A stretch of 64,000 nt of DNA from Rhodopirellula bahusiensis. GTDB taxonomy: Bacteria > Planctomycetota > Planctomycetia > Pirellulales > Pirellulaceae. A program made the translations under genes and the position numbers. Each line of letters opens with the position of its first letter. Position 1 is the stretch's first letter. The DNA lies in assembly GCF_002727185.1 (NCBI RefSeq), contig NZ_NIZW01000025.1, positions 37,675 through 101,674 on the forward strand. The letters are read 5' to 3'. The notes under the pieces are model-generated. The model searched no databases. It was not told the origin of the DNA and worked only from the letters and a program-made list of their open reading frames with translations. Below, piece by piece: positions 55,494 to 64,000 of the stretch.

Positions 55494-57560
55494 TCAGTTC
55501 CCGAGTTGATCGGCCAAGTCGTTGGCTTGGTAGATCGAACGCAGGGCTTCGGGAATTGCGACGCCGGACACACTCACCGCTCGGCTCAGGACGTCGGTGT
55601 AGAGGTAGTCGCTGGTCAGGCTTTGGATGTTTCCATCAAAGATCAGTCCCACCAAGGCTCCATCTCGATCGACCACCGGTGAACCACTGTTTCCACCAAT
55701 AATATCCGCGGTGCAGACAAAGTTGAGCTGGGTATCCAAGTCGATCTTGTCTTTCGCGGACATCCAAGATTCGGGAAGGTCAAAATCTTCTTGCCCTTCA
55801 TGTTCCTTCGCGTGGGTGAACGCACCTGCGAAGTTCGTTGTCGGCTCAATCTGTTCGCCGCGTTCTTCGTAACCAGAAACCACACCGAACGCCAAACGCA
55901 GTGTGAAAGTTGCGTCGGGATAGCCTCCGGTGCCTTCGATTACAGTCGTCGCTTGGGTGATCTCCGCGTAAGCCTGCTTTTCACGTTCGCTGAGTTGCTC
56001 GTTTATCTTGTCGATTCGGCGATACTCTGGTGCGATCACACGAGCCATTCGGATCATCGGATCTTTCGATGCCAAGACGGCGTCCAACCCACCCTCGATT
56101 AGTGCCTTGCGTGTTTCGACGTCCTTGATTTTCGTCCCGGACACCAATTCGCTGGCGACTTGTTTGGGCGAACGTCCCGCCAAGACTTCTTGAACGATCG
56201 AGTCGTTCATGCCGCGGCTTTCGAGCAACAAAGCGATCTCGTCGGCTAACTTCACCATTTCCAAATCGTCGTAGATCGGTGCCGGTGAAAGCAATTGAGC
56301 CATCAGCGATTCGCGCCCCGAATCGGTGTATCCGGGCAAACGTTCTTCATTGGGTTTGCGATCTTCTTCTGACAAAATCAGAATTCGAAGAGCGAGTTGG
56401 AAAAGCTCACTGCGAAGCGATACCGAGCGGTCTAGCAACTCAGTCTTCTCCTTCTGCACTTCCGCGACTTCTTTCCAAGCGTCCGCCAGTCCCGAGTGTT
56501 CCTGTGACTTAGAAAGTGCAGTCAGCAGACGATCTTGGCGACCTCTTTTGGACACAAACGTTTGCGGATCCTGCAGTCCAGCCAACATGCCTGAGTAAGC
56601 CTTGCGAGCGTTTTGGATTCCAAACAACTCGTCGCGTCCACGGCGAGCCGCTTCTTTGCCTTCCAAACGATATTGCTGAAGCAGAACCTCTTTGCGACGA
56701 AGCAAATCCAACACATGAGGCAATCGTTCGTCGCGAAGGTACTCCAGCGCCTCGACGGTGAAGATCCGCTGCGTGCGACCAGGGTGACCGCTGACAAAGA
56801 CAAGGTCTCCATCTTTGGCCGGTTGATCGTTCCATTTCAGGAAGTGTTCCAGCTTGGCAGGTTCGCCATCCTCATAGACACGCATCAACGTCGCGTCGAG
56901 GTTGTAGCGAGGGTATTCAAAGTTGTCCGCGTCGCCACCAAAGAATGCGGCAGCGGTCTCGGGAGCCCATACCAATCGCACGTCGGTATATTTCTTGTAT
57001 CGATAAAGGTGATACTTCGCTCCGCCAAACAGCGTCACGACGTCGCTTCGCAAACCGGTTTCATCGAGCGATTCTTTCTCGATCGTCGCGATCACTGCCC
57101 GGCGTTGTTTGGCGGCTTCTTCAGCGTCCGCGGCTTCGGTGATCTGCTCGTTGACTCGATCGGTCACGTCCTCGATCGAGATCAGTTGATTCAGTTCCAG
57201 ATCAGGTGCCTTGAGTTCCTCGTCAAAGCTCTTCGCCAAGAACCCATCGTCAATCAGGTTGCGATCTTTGGAACTGAGTTTGGCCAACGTGTCGCTGGCA
57301 ACATGGTGGTTGGTCAGCACCAAACCGTTGGAGGACACAAACGATCCGGAACCACCGGAATTAAACCGAACCGAAGAGAGCTGCAAATGCTTCAGCCATT
57401 CTTCGGACGGTTCGAACTGATGTCGGTCTCGCAGCAATTCGCGAGGGACATCGTTGAACAAATACATGCCTTCATCAGCATGCGAATTGCTGGACAGACC
57501 AGCCAACGCGAAAACCATGCAACTTCCCGACAAGAACCAACGGCGCACGTGTGCAAACAT
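55494..57560 (-). CDS. Dipeptidyl-peptidase, S46 family
   Basis: 688 residues with a signal peptide (about 1-28, ending near S-S-N-S-H-A). The catalytic His is in N-G-L-V-L-T-N-H-H-V-A (about 85-86) and the Ser in G-G-N-S-G-S-P-V near 625, with the family-wide helical insert between. S46 enzymes (DPP7/DPP11 type) cut dipeptides from the N-terminus of peptides outside the cytoplasm, feeding growth on protein. Asp of the triad is not firmly placed by eye. Single gene, about 90 bases after the ABC exporter gene on the same strand. Confidence 0.92.
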   Translation of the reverse strand: MFAHVRRWFLSGSCMVFALAGLSSNSHADEGMYLFNDVPRELLRDRHQFEPSEEWLKHLQLSSVRFNSGGSGSFVSSNGLVLTNHHVASDTLAKLSSKDRNLIDDGFLAKSFDEELKAPDLELNQLISIEDVTDRVNEQITEAADAEEAAKQRRAVIATIEKESLDETGLRSDVVTLFGGAKYHLYRYKKYTDVRLVWAPETAAAFFGGDADNFEYPRYNLDATLMRVYEDGEPAKLEHFLKWNDQPAKDGDLVFVSGHPGRTQRIFTVEALEYLRDERLPHVLDLLRRKEVLLQQYRLEGKEAARRGRDELFGIQNARKAYSGMLAGLQDPQTFVSKRGRQDRLLTALSKSQEHSGLADAWKEVAEVQKEKTELLDRSVSLRSELFQLALRILILSEEDRKPNEERLPGYTDSGRESLMAQLLSPAPIYDDLEMVKLADEIALLLESRGMNDSIVQEVLAGRSPKQVASELVSGTKIKDVETRKALIEGGLDAVLASKDPMIRMARVIAPEYRRIDKINEQLSEREKQAYAEITQATTVIEGTGGYPDATFTLRLAFGVVSGYEERGEQIEPTTNFAGAFTHAKEHEGQEDFDLPESWMSAKDKIDLDTQLNFVCTADIIGGNSGSPVVDRDGALVGLIFDGNIQSLTSDYLYTDVLSRAVSVSGVAIPEALRSIYQANDLADQLGN

Positions 57561-57650
57561 GATGGATAAACCAGAAACACGAGGGGACAGAATCCTGAAT
57601 CTCTAGTTCAGCCGTTGCGACGGTCACATGCAACCGGTCGTCGGGCCTGA

Positions 57651-59693
57651 TCAAGCCGCGTCGGTCAGATCGCTGTGGCAGAGGCTGCGATAGAAAGAAT
57701 TGCTAGCAAGCAATTGGTGATGCGTTCCCACATCGGCGACTTGGCCCAAATCCAACACCGCGACTCGATCGGCCATCGCGAGCGTGCTGGCTCGGTGAGT
57801 GATCATGATTCCCGTGCGATTCTCCAAGAACGTTTCGAGCGCTCGGTGAATCAGCTGTTCACTTTCGATGTCGATTTGGCTGGTCGCTTCATCCAAAATC
57901 AAAATGTCTGGATCACGCAAGAAGGCTCGTGCGAGCGCGATTCGTTGCATTTGTCCGCCAGACAATCGAACTCCGCCGGATCCGAGCAACGTTTGATAGC
58001 CATCGGGTGTTTTCCGGCGAATGAAATCATCCGCGAAAGCCAACTTGGCCGCTCGAACCACGTCGTGAGCGTCCGCGCTGGGACTGCCGTAACGAATGTT
58101 GTTTTCGATCGTGTCGTCGAACAGCACCGTTCGTTGATTCACCAACGCGATGCGTCGACGAAGATCGCGGGTCGGCAAACGGTCGATCGCGACATCGTCG
58201 AAACAGACTTCGCCCTCGTGCGGGTCGTCGAAGCGACAGAGCAAATTGATCAACGTGCTTTTGCCACAACCATTGGGCCCAATCAAGGCGATTGTTTCGC
58301 CGTGCTGGATCGTCAGATCGATGCCTCGCAACACCATCGGTCCGGATGGGTATTGGAAGTGGACGCCTTTGAACTGAATCGCGTTGTGGGGTCGATCCAA
58401 GTGAACCGGATTGGTGGGCTCGGTGACGCGAATGGGTTCGTCGATGATTTCGTACACACGATTCGAAGCGGCAATGCCCCGCTGAAGCGACGTCCAAACG
58501 TCGGACAATTTGCGAGCGGGATCCGAAGCACCAATCAGAAGACCGAAGAACAGAAGGACTTGGCCAACGTCGAGCGGACGAGCGCTCATGCGAATGCCCA
58601 GCAAGTGTGTTTGTTGGTTGATGACCAAGTATCCGCCCGCCAAAATTGCCAAACCGACCATCGTTAGGCCGAGCAATTCGCTGCTGCTGCGAGCAAGTGT
58701 GTTGTACAACGCCACCTTCATCGAGCGGCGGAAATAGGCCTGCACACGGGCACGAAAACGGGCTCGTTCGTAGGCTTGTGTGTTGAATGATTTGACGACG
58801 TGAATACCACCGAACGCATCATTGAGCATCCCGTACAAGCTGCTCATCTCTTCCATCGCTCGGCGGCTGGCGCGGCGAATCGCACGGCTGAGGTGTTGCA
58901 TCACAAACGCCATCAGTGGCGATACGATCATCACCAACAACAGCAATCGCCAGCAAACCGTGGCGGCTCCAAACAAACACACCGCCATCTTGAGCGGTTC
59001 GCGAATCAGACGTCCTAGCAGCGTGCTGACTCCAACGGCGATGTGTGCGACATCGTTGGTCAGACGACTGGTCAGGTTGGCGGATCCGTTTTGGCCAAAG
59101 TGATCGAGGTCCAAGTGCAAGGATTTGCGAAAGTACTTTTCTCGCAGTTCCATCACCGTGCCTTCGGCGACGTATTGAACGAGCATCAGGTTGATCGTCA
59201 GGGCAACCAACTTGATTGCGGTTCCGCCGACCAACATCACGACGATGAAGACCAACGTCGGGAAGGCTCCTCGCGGAGCGGATTGGTCGATCCAGGGCTG
59301 AGCCCACGACAGCCAATCCACGGTCTTTTCCGTCGCCGTTTGAGCCAACTCGGCGGAAGAAATTTCGAATGTGGTGGCGCTGATTTTCTGTTCCAGGGAT
59401 GCCTTCGTGTCGGCGTCAGTCGCTGACTCGGCTTTCTGTTCCAGCTCCTTCAACTCGTCTCGCAGTTGGACGAGTTCGACACGTTGTTCTTCCATCGCGA
59501 TTCGCGAATCGGCCAAACGCTCATCGACGTACGAAGGCAGATCGTCGCCTTTGAAGACGACCTCCACCATCGGGTACAGCGTGCCGATGTTTGCGCCCCA
59601 CAAAGCTGCAATCACCAACGACGACAGCAAGATGCCCAACAAGGACATGCGACGTCGCAGCGATAATCGCAGAACTCGGCGAAAACTCTTCAT
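57651..59693 (-). CDS. ABC exporter (membrane domain fused to ATPase) with a coiled-coil loop
   Basis: 680 residues. An N-terminal helix (about 17-39) is followed by a long charged insert (55-125, E-E-Q-R-V-E-L-V-Q-L-R-D-E-L-K-E-L-E-Q-K) predicted as coiled coil outside the membrane, then the remaining helices (from 145). The ATPase part has Walker A G-P-N-G-C-G-K-S-T near 472, signature L-S-G-G-Q-M-Q-R near 575 and Walker B I-L-I-L-D-E-A-T near 597. It resembles MsbA/lipid exporters. The large insert between the first two helices is unusual for the family. Substrate unknown. Confidence 0.9.
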   Translation of the reverse strand: MKSFRRVLRLSLRRRMSLLGILLSSLVIAALWGANIGTLYPMVEVVFKGDDLPSYVDERLADSRIAMEEQRVELVQLRDELKELEQKAESATDADTKASLEQKISATTFEISSAELAQTATEKTVDWLSWAQPWIDQSAPRGAFPTLVFIVVMLVGGTAIKLVALTINLMLVQYVAEGTVMELREKYFRKSLHLDLDHFGQNGSANLTSRLTNDVAHIAVGVSTLLGRLIREPLKMAVCLFGAATVCWRLLLLVMIVSPLMAFVMQHLSRAIRRASRRAMEEMSSLYGMLNDAFGGIHVVKSFNTQAYERARFRARVQAYFRRSMKVALYNTLARSSSELLGLTMVGLAILAGGYLVINQQTHLLGIRMSARPLDVGQVLLFFGLLIGASDPARKLSDVWTSLQRGIAASNRVYEIIDEPIRVTEPTNPVHLDRPHNAIQFKGVHFQYPSGPMVLRGIDLTIQHGETIALIGPNGCGKSTLINLLCRFDDPHEGEVCFDDVAIDRLPTRDLRRRIALVNQRTVLFDDTIENNIRYGSPSADAHDVVRAAKLAFADDFIRRKTPDGYQTLLGSGGVRLSGGQMQRIALARAFLRDPDILILDEATSQIDIESEQLIHRALETFLENRTGIMITHRASTLAMADRVAVLDLGQVADVGTHHQLLASNSFYRSLCHSDLTDAA

Positions 59694-59888
59694 GGAAGTA
59701 AATCAAACGAGCGGGAAATGGGTTTTGCTTGGCACACGGCTACCAAAGATCGCTTGTACCAAGCGGCTCGTTTTTCTCGCCAGGGTGATTCGCGTCTTGT
59801 GACCGAGTGTTCGAGTTTGGTAGCGAATTCGGTATGCACGCGGAGATTTTGACTCCCGCCCATCGGTTCCTCCATCGATCGCCGTCCC

Positions 59889-60593
59889 ATGTTGAACTAC
59901 CCGATTCGCCGAAATTTCGCTGGGACTTCGCCTTCCACCCCACGTTCACTCAATGATCTGAGCGCCCGGCGCTGGTTCGCTGGCTTGAGGTGCCTGGTAT
60001 TCGCTGGGTTGGTCGTATCGCTGACGACTTCGGCTCGTGCACAGCTTCCTGCGCCGGTCCAATTGCCGCTTCAAAGCGGCGAAACCATCGTGTCATCCGA
60101 GACTTACATCGATGGAGCCCCTCAATATTCTGGCGAGGCGGACTACTGGGCTGGGTTCAACGCACCGGCCCAGGTTCCTCATGTGATTATCCAGGCTCCC
60201 ACGCCGCCGAAGGTCACACGGAAACATGGCTACGCGCCGAACCAGTATTCCAGCCACCAGCAACAGGGATCCATGCAGCATGGGCCTCAGCCTTCCTCCG
60301 GTTCCTTGCACCCACATTTGCATCACGCTCACCAAAAAGCCGCCGTTGCGGTCGCCCCTTTGACCCATCCACCCGGGGTCGAAAACGATCCTGGTGCGAA
60401 AGGCCCCGGCCGTTTGGGCGTGGGTGAACACTGGGTCAAAAACCCGCAGGCTCGCCAAACGATCCCCGCTGCCACGGTCCAACCACGCTGGAAAACGCCG
60501 TATTCCTATGGCTATTTCGGTGCGGAAGGCAAACGACATTGGTCCCGACAACACGGCTACCAAGACCGTTCTTTGCAGTGGTCGCTGCGATAA
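59889..60593 (+). CDS. Exported His-rich protein of unknown function
   Basis: 234 residues. The signal peptide has a long basic n-region (about 1-33, many Arg) and a hydrophobic stretch (L-R-C-L-V-F-A-G-L-V-V-S-L-T-T-S-A-R-A). The mature part is rich in His, Pro, Gln and Tyr (H-P-H-L-H-H-A-H-Q near 140) and ends in an aromatic tail (P-Y-S-Y-G-Y-F-G-A, R-H-W-S-R-Q-H-G-Y). No family was recognised, though short secreted planctomycete proteins with such tails are common. The His cluster could bind metal; this is a guess. Confidence 0.7.
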   Translation: MLNYPIRRNFAGTSPSTPRSLNDLSARRWFAGLRCLVFAGLVVSLTTSARAQLPAPVQLPLQSGETIVSSETYIDGAPQYSGEADYWAGFNAPAQVPHVIIQAPTPPKVTRKHGYAPNQYSSHQQQGSMQHGPQPSSGSLHPHLHHAHQKAAVAVAPLTHPPGVENDPGAKGPGRLGVGEHWVKNPQARQTIPAATVQPRWKTPYSYGYFGAEGKRHWSRQHGYQDRSLQWSLR

Positions 60594-60713
60594 CGCGCTG
60601 CAAAATCATCGATCGAGATCTACAATGGGTGGCTCGATGAAGACTGGTCCTGATCCGGGACCCTCTGCATCGTGTCGACGTCCCTCAAAACACCCACTCG
60701 ATCGACCTCCATG

Positions 60714-61604
60714 ACATCTGATCCATCGCAGTCGCGTCCGCCCGCTTCCTCCGCTGGCGGTCCTCCTCCGGGAGTCGGCCGACCCGGACACGCTCCCTTG
60801 CCCGAACCAAGTGTGGTTCCCGAAGAAGGTTGGCACTGCGGTCACTACTTCTATCGTTTCCGCCGCGAAATGTTTGATGGTTCGATTTCACCGGGTCATC
60901 GCGAACAGTTCCTGGCGGCGCTGAACCCAACCGGCGACGCGGTCCCGGAACGCTTGGCGTCTTATTGGATCAGCGGTCATGACTGCGACTTCGGCGTCAT
61001 GGTGATGGATCCTGATCCAGCCAAAGTCGATGGCATTCATCAAGCGATCATGGCACCGGGCATTGGCCGATTGATCGAACCCGCTTGGTCGTTTGTTTCT
61101 GTCAGCGAAGTCAGTGAATATGTGCCATCGATTGAAGAGTATCGCCGGCGATTGATCAAAGAAGGCAACGCACCGGACTCACCCGAATTGGCCGCGAAAG
61201 TGGGTGCCTACGAGCGACGTTTGCCGATGATGAATCGCAATCGTCTGCAGCCAGAGATTCCGGATTGGCCATCGGCATGTTTCTATCCGATGAACAAGAG
61301 CCGGGTCCCGGGTGCGAACTGGTTCATGGAACCCTTCAGTGCTCGCAACCAAATGATGGCCGAACACGCTCAAAGCGGAATGGCTTTCGCGGGCAAGGTC
61401 AGCCAACTGATTTCAGTCGGTGTGGGACTGGATGATTGGGAATGGATGGTGACCTTGTGGGGTCGCAACCCTCAGTACCTGAAAGACATCGTCTACAAGA
61501 TGCGATTCGATAAAGCGAGCGCGAAGTACGCCGAGTTCGGCCCATTTTATGTGGGCTACAAAGCGGACGCGGACGCGATCTTGAATCACTGCCGTTTGGT
61601 CTGA
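60714..61604 (+). CDS. hemQ: Coproheme decarboxylase (HemQ, chlorite dismutase family)
   Basis: 296 residues from the ATG at 60714. Family marks: Y-F-Y-R-F-R-R-E-M-F near 47, C-F-Y-P-M-N-K-S-R with the catalytic Tyr near 192, A-E-H-A-Q-S-G-M with the haem-binding His near 219, then G-L-D-D-W-E-W-M-V-T-L-W and F-G-P-F-Y-V-G. These are HemQ rather than chlorite dismutase marks. HemQ completes haem b from coproheme in the coproporphyrin-dependent route. The first 38 residues are Pro/Ser-rich and disordered. Single gene ending in a long inverted repeat. Confidence 0.9.
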   Translation, partial: TSDPSQSRPPASSAGGPPPGVGRPGHAPLPEPSVVPEEGWHCGHYFYRFRREMFDGSISPGHREQFLAALNPTGDAVPERLASYWISGHDCDFGVMVMDPDPAKVDGIHQAIMAPGIGRLIEPAWSFVSVSEVSEYVPSIEEYRRRLIKEGNAPDSPELAAKVGAYERRLPMMNRNRLQPEIPDWPSACFYPMNKSRVPGANWFMEPFSARNQMMAEHAQSGMAFAGKVSQLISVGVGLDDWEWMVTLWGRNPQYLKDIVYKMRFDKASAKYAEFGPFYVGYKADADAILNHCRLV

Positions 61605-61635
61605 TCGCGGACTGATCACAACGTTGTTGCTCAAT

Positions 61636-61707
61636 CGTAGGTCCGGTTCCCACCGGACGCCGATCTTCAACGCGTCAATCATTTGTCCGGTGGGAACCGG
61701 ACCTACG
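61636..61707. repeat. 23-base perfect inverted repeat that includes a stop codon
   Basis: Arms 61636-61658 and 61685-61707 are perfect reverse complements (CGTAGGTCCGG on the outer end, CACCGGAC on the inner), around a 26-base loop. It lies between convergent genes and can end transcription from both sides. The TAG stop of the minus-strand isomerase gene (61703-61705) lies inside the right arm, so the repeat supplies the stop codon. Confidence 0.85.
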
Positions 61708-62521
61708 TTGATTTCACAGGACCGAGGTTTTGGTCCAGATACGATCGGGTGTGATCGAGCACCGATTCGTAGCTGAGCGGTTCAACGTCTTCGCCGATCA
61801 ATTCCACTTCGATCGGTCCGGCGAATCCGAGTTCCAGAACTCGATGCACGAGCGATTGAATCGGCACGCAGCCTTCACCCAGCAAACAACGATTCATCTC
61901 ACCAAGTGGACTGTGACGCCCGTCGCCCAACTGCATCAAATGCATGAACGGAACGACGTGAGGCAGCATGTCCAGCACTCGGTCGTCCATTCCGACGTGG
62001 TAGGTGTCCAGCACGATTCCCAGGTTGGGACTGTTGACGATATCGAGAATCTCGAGGGTCGATTCCAAATCGTTGACGAATGACCATTCCACGCCACAAC
62101 CGGCATGAATGGGTTCCAACGACAGCTTCACCCCAAATTCCTCGGCAATGATGGCCAAGTGAGACAACGCGTCGCAAAGCGTCCGCCGTGCGTGCTTGCG
62201 AATGTGATTGTTGCGGCCACCGGCCAACACGATCAGTGTTTCGGCTCGCAGTTCCGCTGCATCACGAACGGCGCCCATCGCATCGCGAACGGCATCGTCA
62301 AATCCTCGACCGTCGCTGCCGGTGAATCCGCCGACCCAACTCAGCGAGGTGGCTTGCAGATTGGTTTCGGCCAACAACTCCACCGCTCGATCAATTCCCA
62401 GGTCGTCCAACTTGGGTCGGAACAAACCAATGCCTTCGAAACCTCGATCGGAATAAGCTTGTGCGTCTTGCTCGAATTCCCATCGAAGTGTCGACAATTG
62501 GTTGATCGCCAAGGTGTTCAT
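61703..62521 (-). CDS. Sugar phosphate isomerase/epimerase, TIM-barrel (AP endonuclease 2-like)
   Basis: 272 residues from the ATG at 62521 (M-N-T-L-A-I-N-Q-L-S). An upstream reading to 62650 covers the divergent promoter and was rejected. Metal residues of the xylose isomerase-like barrel are seen as Glu in S-L-E-P-I-H, Asp in I-V-L-D-T-Y-H-V-G, His in F-M-H-L-M-Q-L-G-D and Glu in P-I-E-V-E-L-I-G. Such enzymes act on sugars or inositol-type compounds. The stop codon is provided by an inverted repeat. Divergent from a fumarylacetoacetate hydrolase gene with a near-perfect palindrome between them. Confidence 0.87.
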   Translation of the reverse strand: MNTLAINQLSTLRWEFEQDAQAYSDRGFEGIGLFRPKLDDLGIDRAVELLAETNLQATSLSWVGGFTGSDGRGFDDAVRDAMGAVRDAAELRAETLIVLAGGRNNHIRKHARRTLCDALSHLAIIAEEFGVKLSLEPIHAGCGVEWSFVNDLESTLEILDIVNSPNLGIVLDTYHVGMDDRVLDMLPHVVPFMHLMQLGDGRHSPLGEMNRCLLGEGCVPIQSLVHRVLELGFAGPIEVELIGEDVEPLSYESVLDHTRSYLDQNLGPVKST

Positions 62522-62670
62522 AGACGGTGGGAAAAGAGAGGATCGAACTCGCCCGCTGGCAACGCCATAGCGACCGCGGGGATCGGAGTATGCCGACGCG
62601 AGGTCGCAGTGTAAAGATTCGTTTGGGCCGCTGCAGCCATCCCCAAACAATTGAGCGGATCGCTATGGTA

Positions 62671-62700
62671 TTGCTTGCAAATGAATGTATTTGCTAGCAA
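62671..62700. promoter_or_regulatory. Operator-like palindrome between divergent genes
   Basis: TTGCTTGCAAAT (62671-62682), GAATGT, then ATTTGCTAGCAA (62689-62700): 11 of 12 arm bases are complementary. It is AT-rich in a GC-rich setting and lies between the divergent isomerase and hydrolase genes, the place for an operator that controls both. The binding protein is not in the window. Confidence 0.6.
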
Positions 62701-62780
62701 ATCGACTTTCGGTCTGATTCGCTTGCTTTGACGACTCGCATCCACTTCCTCACCTTCTTGCCACTTCGATTGGTTCCCTC

Positions 62781-63677
62781 ATGGTTGCTTTCTGCCGTTA
62801 CATTGATTCTTCCGGTGACACACGTTTGGCGATCCGAAAAGAGCCCGAAACTCAACTGGCTCCTCGCCCAAAGGTTTGTCCCGTTGGCGATTTGTTGGGT
62901 GCGGAAGTCGAACAAAAGTGGCTACAGGGCAACACTCTGTTTTCGCTTGGCCAATCGGACTTCGATCAGTTGCCCACTCCCGATGAGTCTCAATGGACTG
63001 ATGCGCCGGACCAGTTGCTGCCACCGGTGCCCTGTCCGGAAAAGATTCTGTGCATCGGTTTGAACTACCTCGATCACGCGATTGAGACCGGCGCCGAAAA
63101 GCCGTCGTTGCCAGTTGTGTTCAGCAAGTTCAATTCAGCTTTGGTCGGACACGGACAAGACATCGTGCTGCCGAAGATCAGTGACAAAGTCGACTACGAA
63201 GCCGAGTTGGTTGTGGTCATCGGCAAAACCACTCGCCACGTCGATGCCAGCGACGCGATGGATTCGGTGTTTGGCTATGCGGTCGGCCACGATGTTTCAT
63301 CGCGAGATTGGCAAAAAGGTCGTCCCGGTGGCCAGTGGCTGGTCGGCAAATCCTTCGACACGTTCGCGCCGCTTGGACCGGCTGTCGTCACCGCCAATGA
63401 GATTTCGGATCCAGGCAATCTGCCAATTCGATTGCATATCAACGGCGAAACCCTGCAGGAAAGTAAAACCGACCAGCTGATCTTTGACATTCCGACGCTG
63501 ATCGCTCACCTGTCGAAATTCATGACGCTGAAGCCTGGGGATCTGATTTTCACGGGCACTCCATCGGGAGTCGGCGACGCTCGAACACCGCCACGTTACT
63601 TGGCACCCGGTGATCGCTGTGTGGTCGAAATCGACGGCATTGGACGTCTGGAAAACACCTGCCAAGCCGAAGCGTGA
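62781..63677 (+). CDS. Fumarylacetoacetate hydrolase family protein
   Basis: 298 residues. Family stretches: [39 protein letters not shown] with the metal-binding Glu residues, [14 protein letters not shown] with the Asp, and F-T-G-T-P-S-G-V-G near the end. The group includes ureidoglycolate lyase, 2,4-diketo-acid hydrolases and oxaloacetate decarboxylases, often in sugar-acid breakdown. The divergent sugar-phosphate isomerase-like gene and shared palindrome suggest a joint catabolic role, not a proven one. Confidence 0.92.
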   Translation: MVAFCRYIDSSGDTRLAIRKEPETQLAPRPKVCPVGDLLGAEVEQKWLQGNTLFSLGQSDFDQLPTPDESQWTDAPDQLLPPVPCPEKILCIGLNYLDHAIETGAEKPSLPVVFSKFNSALVGHGQDIVLPKISDKVDYEAELVVVIGKTTRHVDASDAMDSVFGYAVGHDVSSRDWQKGRPGGQWLVGKSFDTFAPLGPAVVTANEISDPGNLPIRLHINGETLQESKTDQLIFDIPTLIAHLSKFMTLKPGDLIFTGTPSGVGDARTPPRYLAPGDRCVVEIDGIGRLENTCQAEA

Positions 63678-63701
63678 TATCGAAGGACCGAGAGTTTTCT
63701 A

Positions 63702-63819
63702 CACCTTCCCTCTGGAAGGGTCGGCCCGCTTCGGTCCGGGGAGGGTTAGGCGCTGGATCCGATGCTCGACCATCCCGGAGGCCGTGCAGTTTTACTTCAC
63801 CTTCCCTTTGGGAAGGTGA
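63702..63819. repeat. Hairpin repeats in the gene-free 3' end of the window
   Basis: TCACCTTCCC (63797-63806) with GGGAAGGTGA (63810-63819) forms a perfect 10-base stem with a 3-base loop; a sister hairpin, CCTTCC (63705-63710) with GGAAGG (63715-63720), lies about 90 bases before. The former may end the hydrolase transcript. The rest up to 64000 has small palindromes (GGCCAACGGCC, GGGGCATCGCCCT) but no gene was supported. Confidence 0.7.
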
Positions 63820-64000
63820 TTGGTTTTGGTAACCCCCACGCGTCAGTTTTGAAGATGCGCTTTTTCCTCTAATGGCCAACGGCCTCGTTCAACATAGCCA
63901 GGGGCATCGCCCTTGTCTTTACCCACAAGTCTCGTTCGTCTTGTGAAACACTTGGTTGAATTTTATCGTTTTTCAGCTTTGAATTCTGGTCGGGAAACTC

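Noticed and set aside
60714..61604. Chlorite dismutase (perchlorate metabolism)
   Set aside because: The Tyr-Pro-Met stretch and the lack of perchlorate reductase genes fit HemQ better.

Overview
The window reads as chromosomal DNA of a planctomycete of the Rhodopirellula / Pirellulaceae type. The grounds are the planctomycete-typical cytochrome-like families (DUF1592/1588/1585, DUF1552, DUF1549/DUF1553, DUF1501), an ECF sigma factor of the family common in Rhodopirellula, intermediate GC content, and many palindromic repeats between genes. No rRNA, tRNA, CRISPR array or transposase was seen.

Layout. 1-2540: a truncated mannose-6-phosphate isomerase, a coupled small-protein/nucleotidyltransferase-fold pair, and a membrane protein. 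2737-7480: an iron-sulfur assembly operon sufR-sufC-sufB-sufD on the minus strand, with a perfect palindrome overlapping the likely sufR promoter. 7675-12065: a glucose dehydrogenase / 2-hydroxyacid dehydrogenase operon, pdxH, an AlgH/YqgE-like gene and a cold-shock-domain protein. 12066-15913: a DUF1552-DUF1592 pair. 16351-21307: an accessory region with a small membrane protein, an ankyrin-repeat protein, an unrecognised 366-residue protein and a 125-residue protein. It also holds an integron attC-like folded site and large blocks of tandem, hairpin-rich repeats.

21308-31020: a doubled circularly permuted ATP-grasp / alpha-E / transglutaminase locus, one fused set and one split set. This family group is elsewhere linked to the proteasome-like Anbu peptidase, which is absent here. 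31269-36214: a metallophosphoesterase, a beta-propeller (PQQ-like) protein coupled to a PIG-L/BshB1-like deacetylase, and a condensation/acyltransferase-like protein. 36286-43773: a sialate O-acetylesterase with an intrinsic terminator. It is followed by an ECF sigma factor coupled to a 1210-residue protein that joins an anti-sigma-like membrane N-terminus to DUF1549/DUF1553, and then by a DUF1501 protein.

43763-49525: an O-antigen-ligase-like protein, an ArsR regulator next to a COG0523 metal GTPase, an L-2-hydroxyglutarate oxidase and an HD-GYP protein with a possible leader peptide. 49551-53453: a YfhO-like membrane protein, a PEGA lipoprotein and a methyltransferase. 53635-63677: an anti-sigma-like membrane protein, a small lipoprotein, an S46 peptidase, an ABC exporter with a coiled-coil insertion, a His-rich exported protein, HemQ, and a TIM-barrel isomerase divergent from a fumarylacetoacetate hydrolase with a near-perfect palindrome between them. 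The last 320 bases hold only hairpin repeats.

All functions are read from motifs and family resemblance by eye; no database search was possible.
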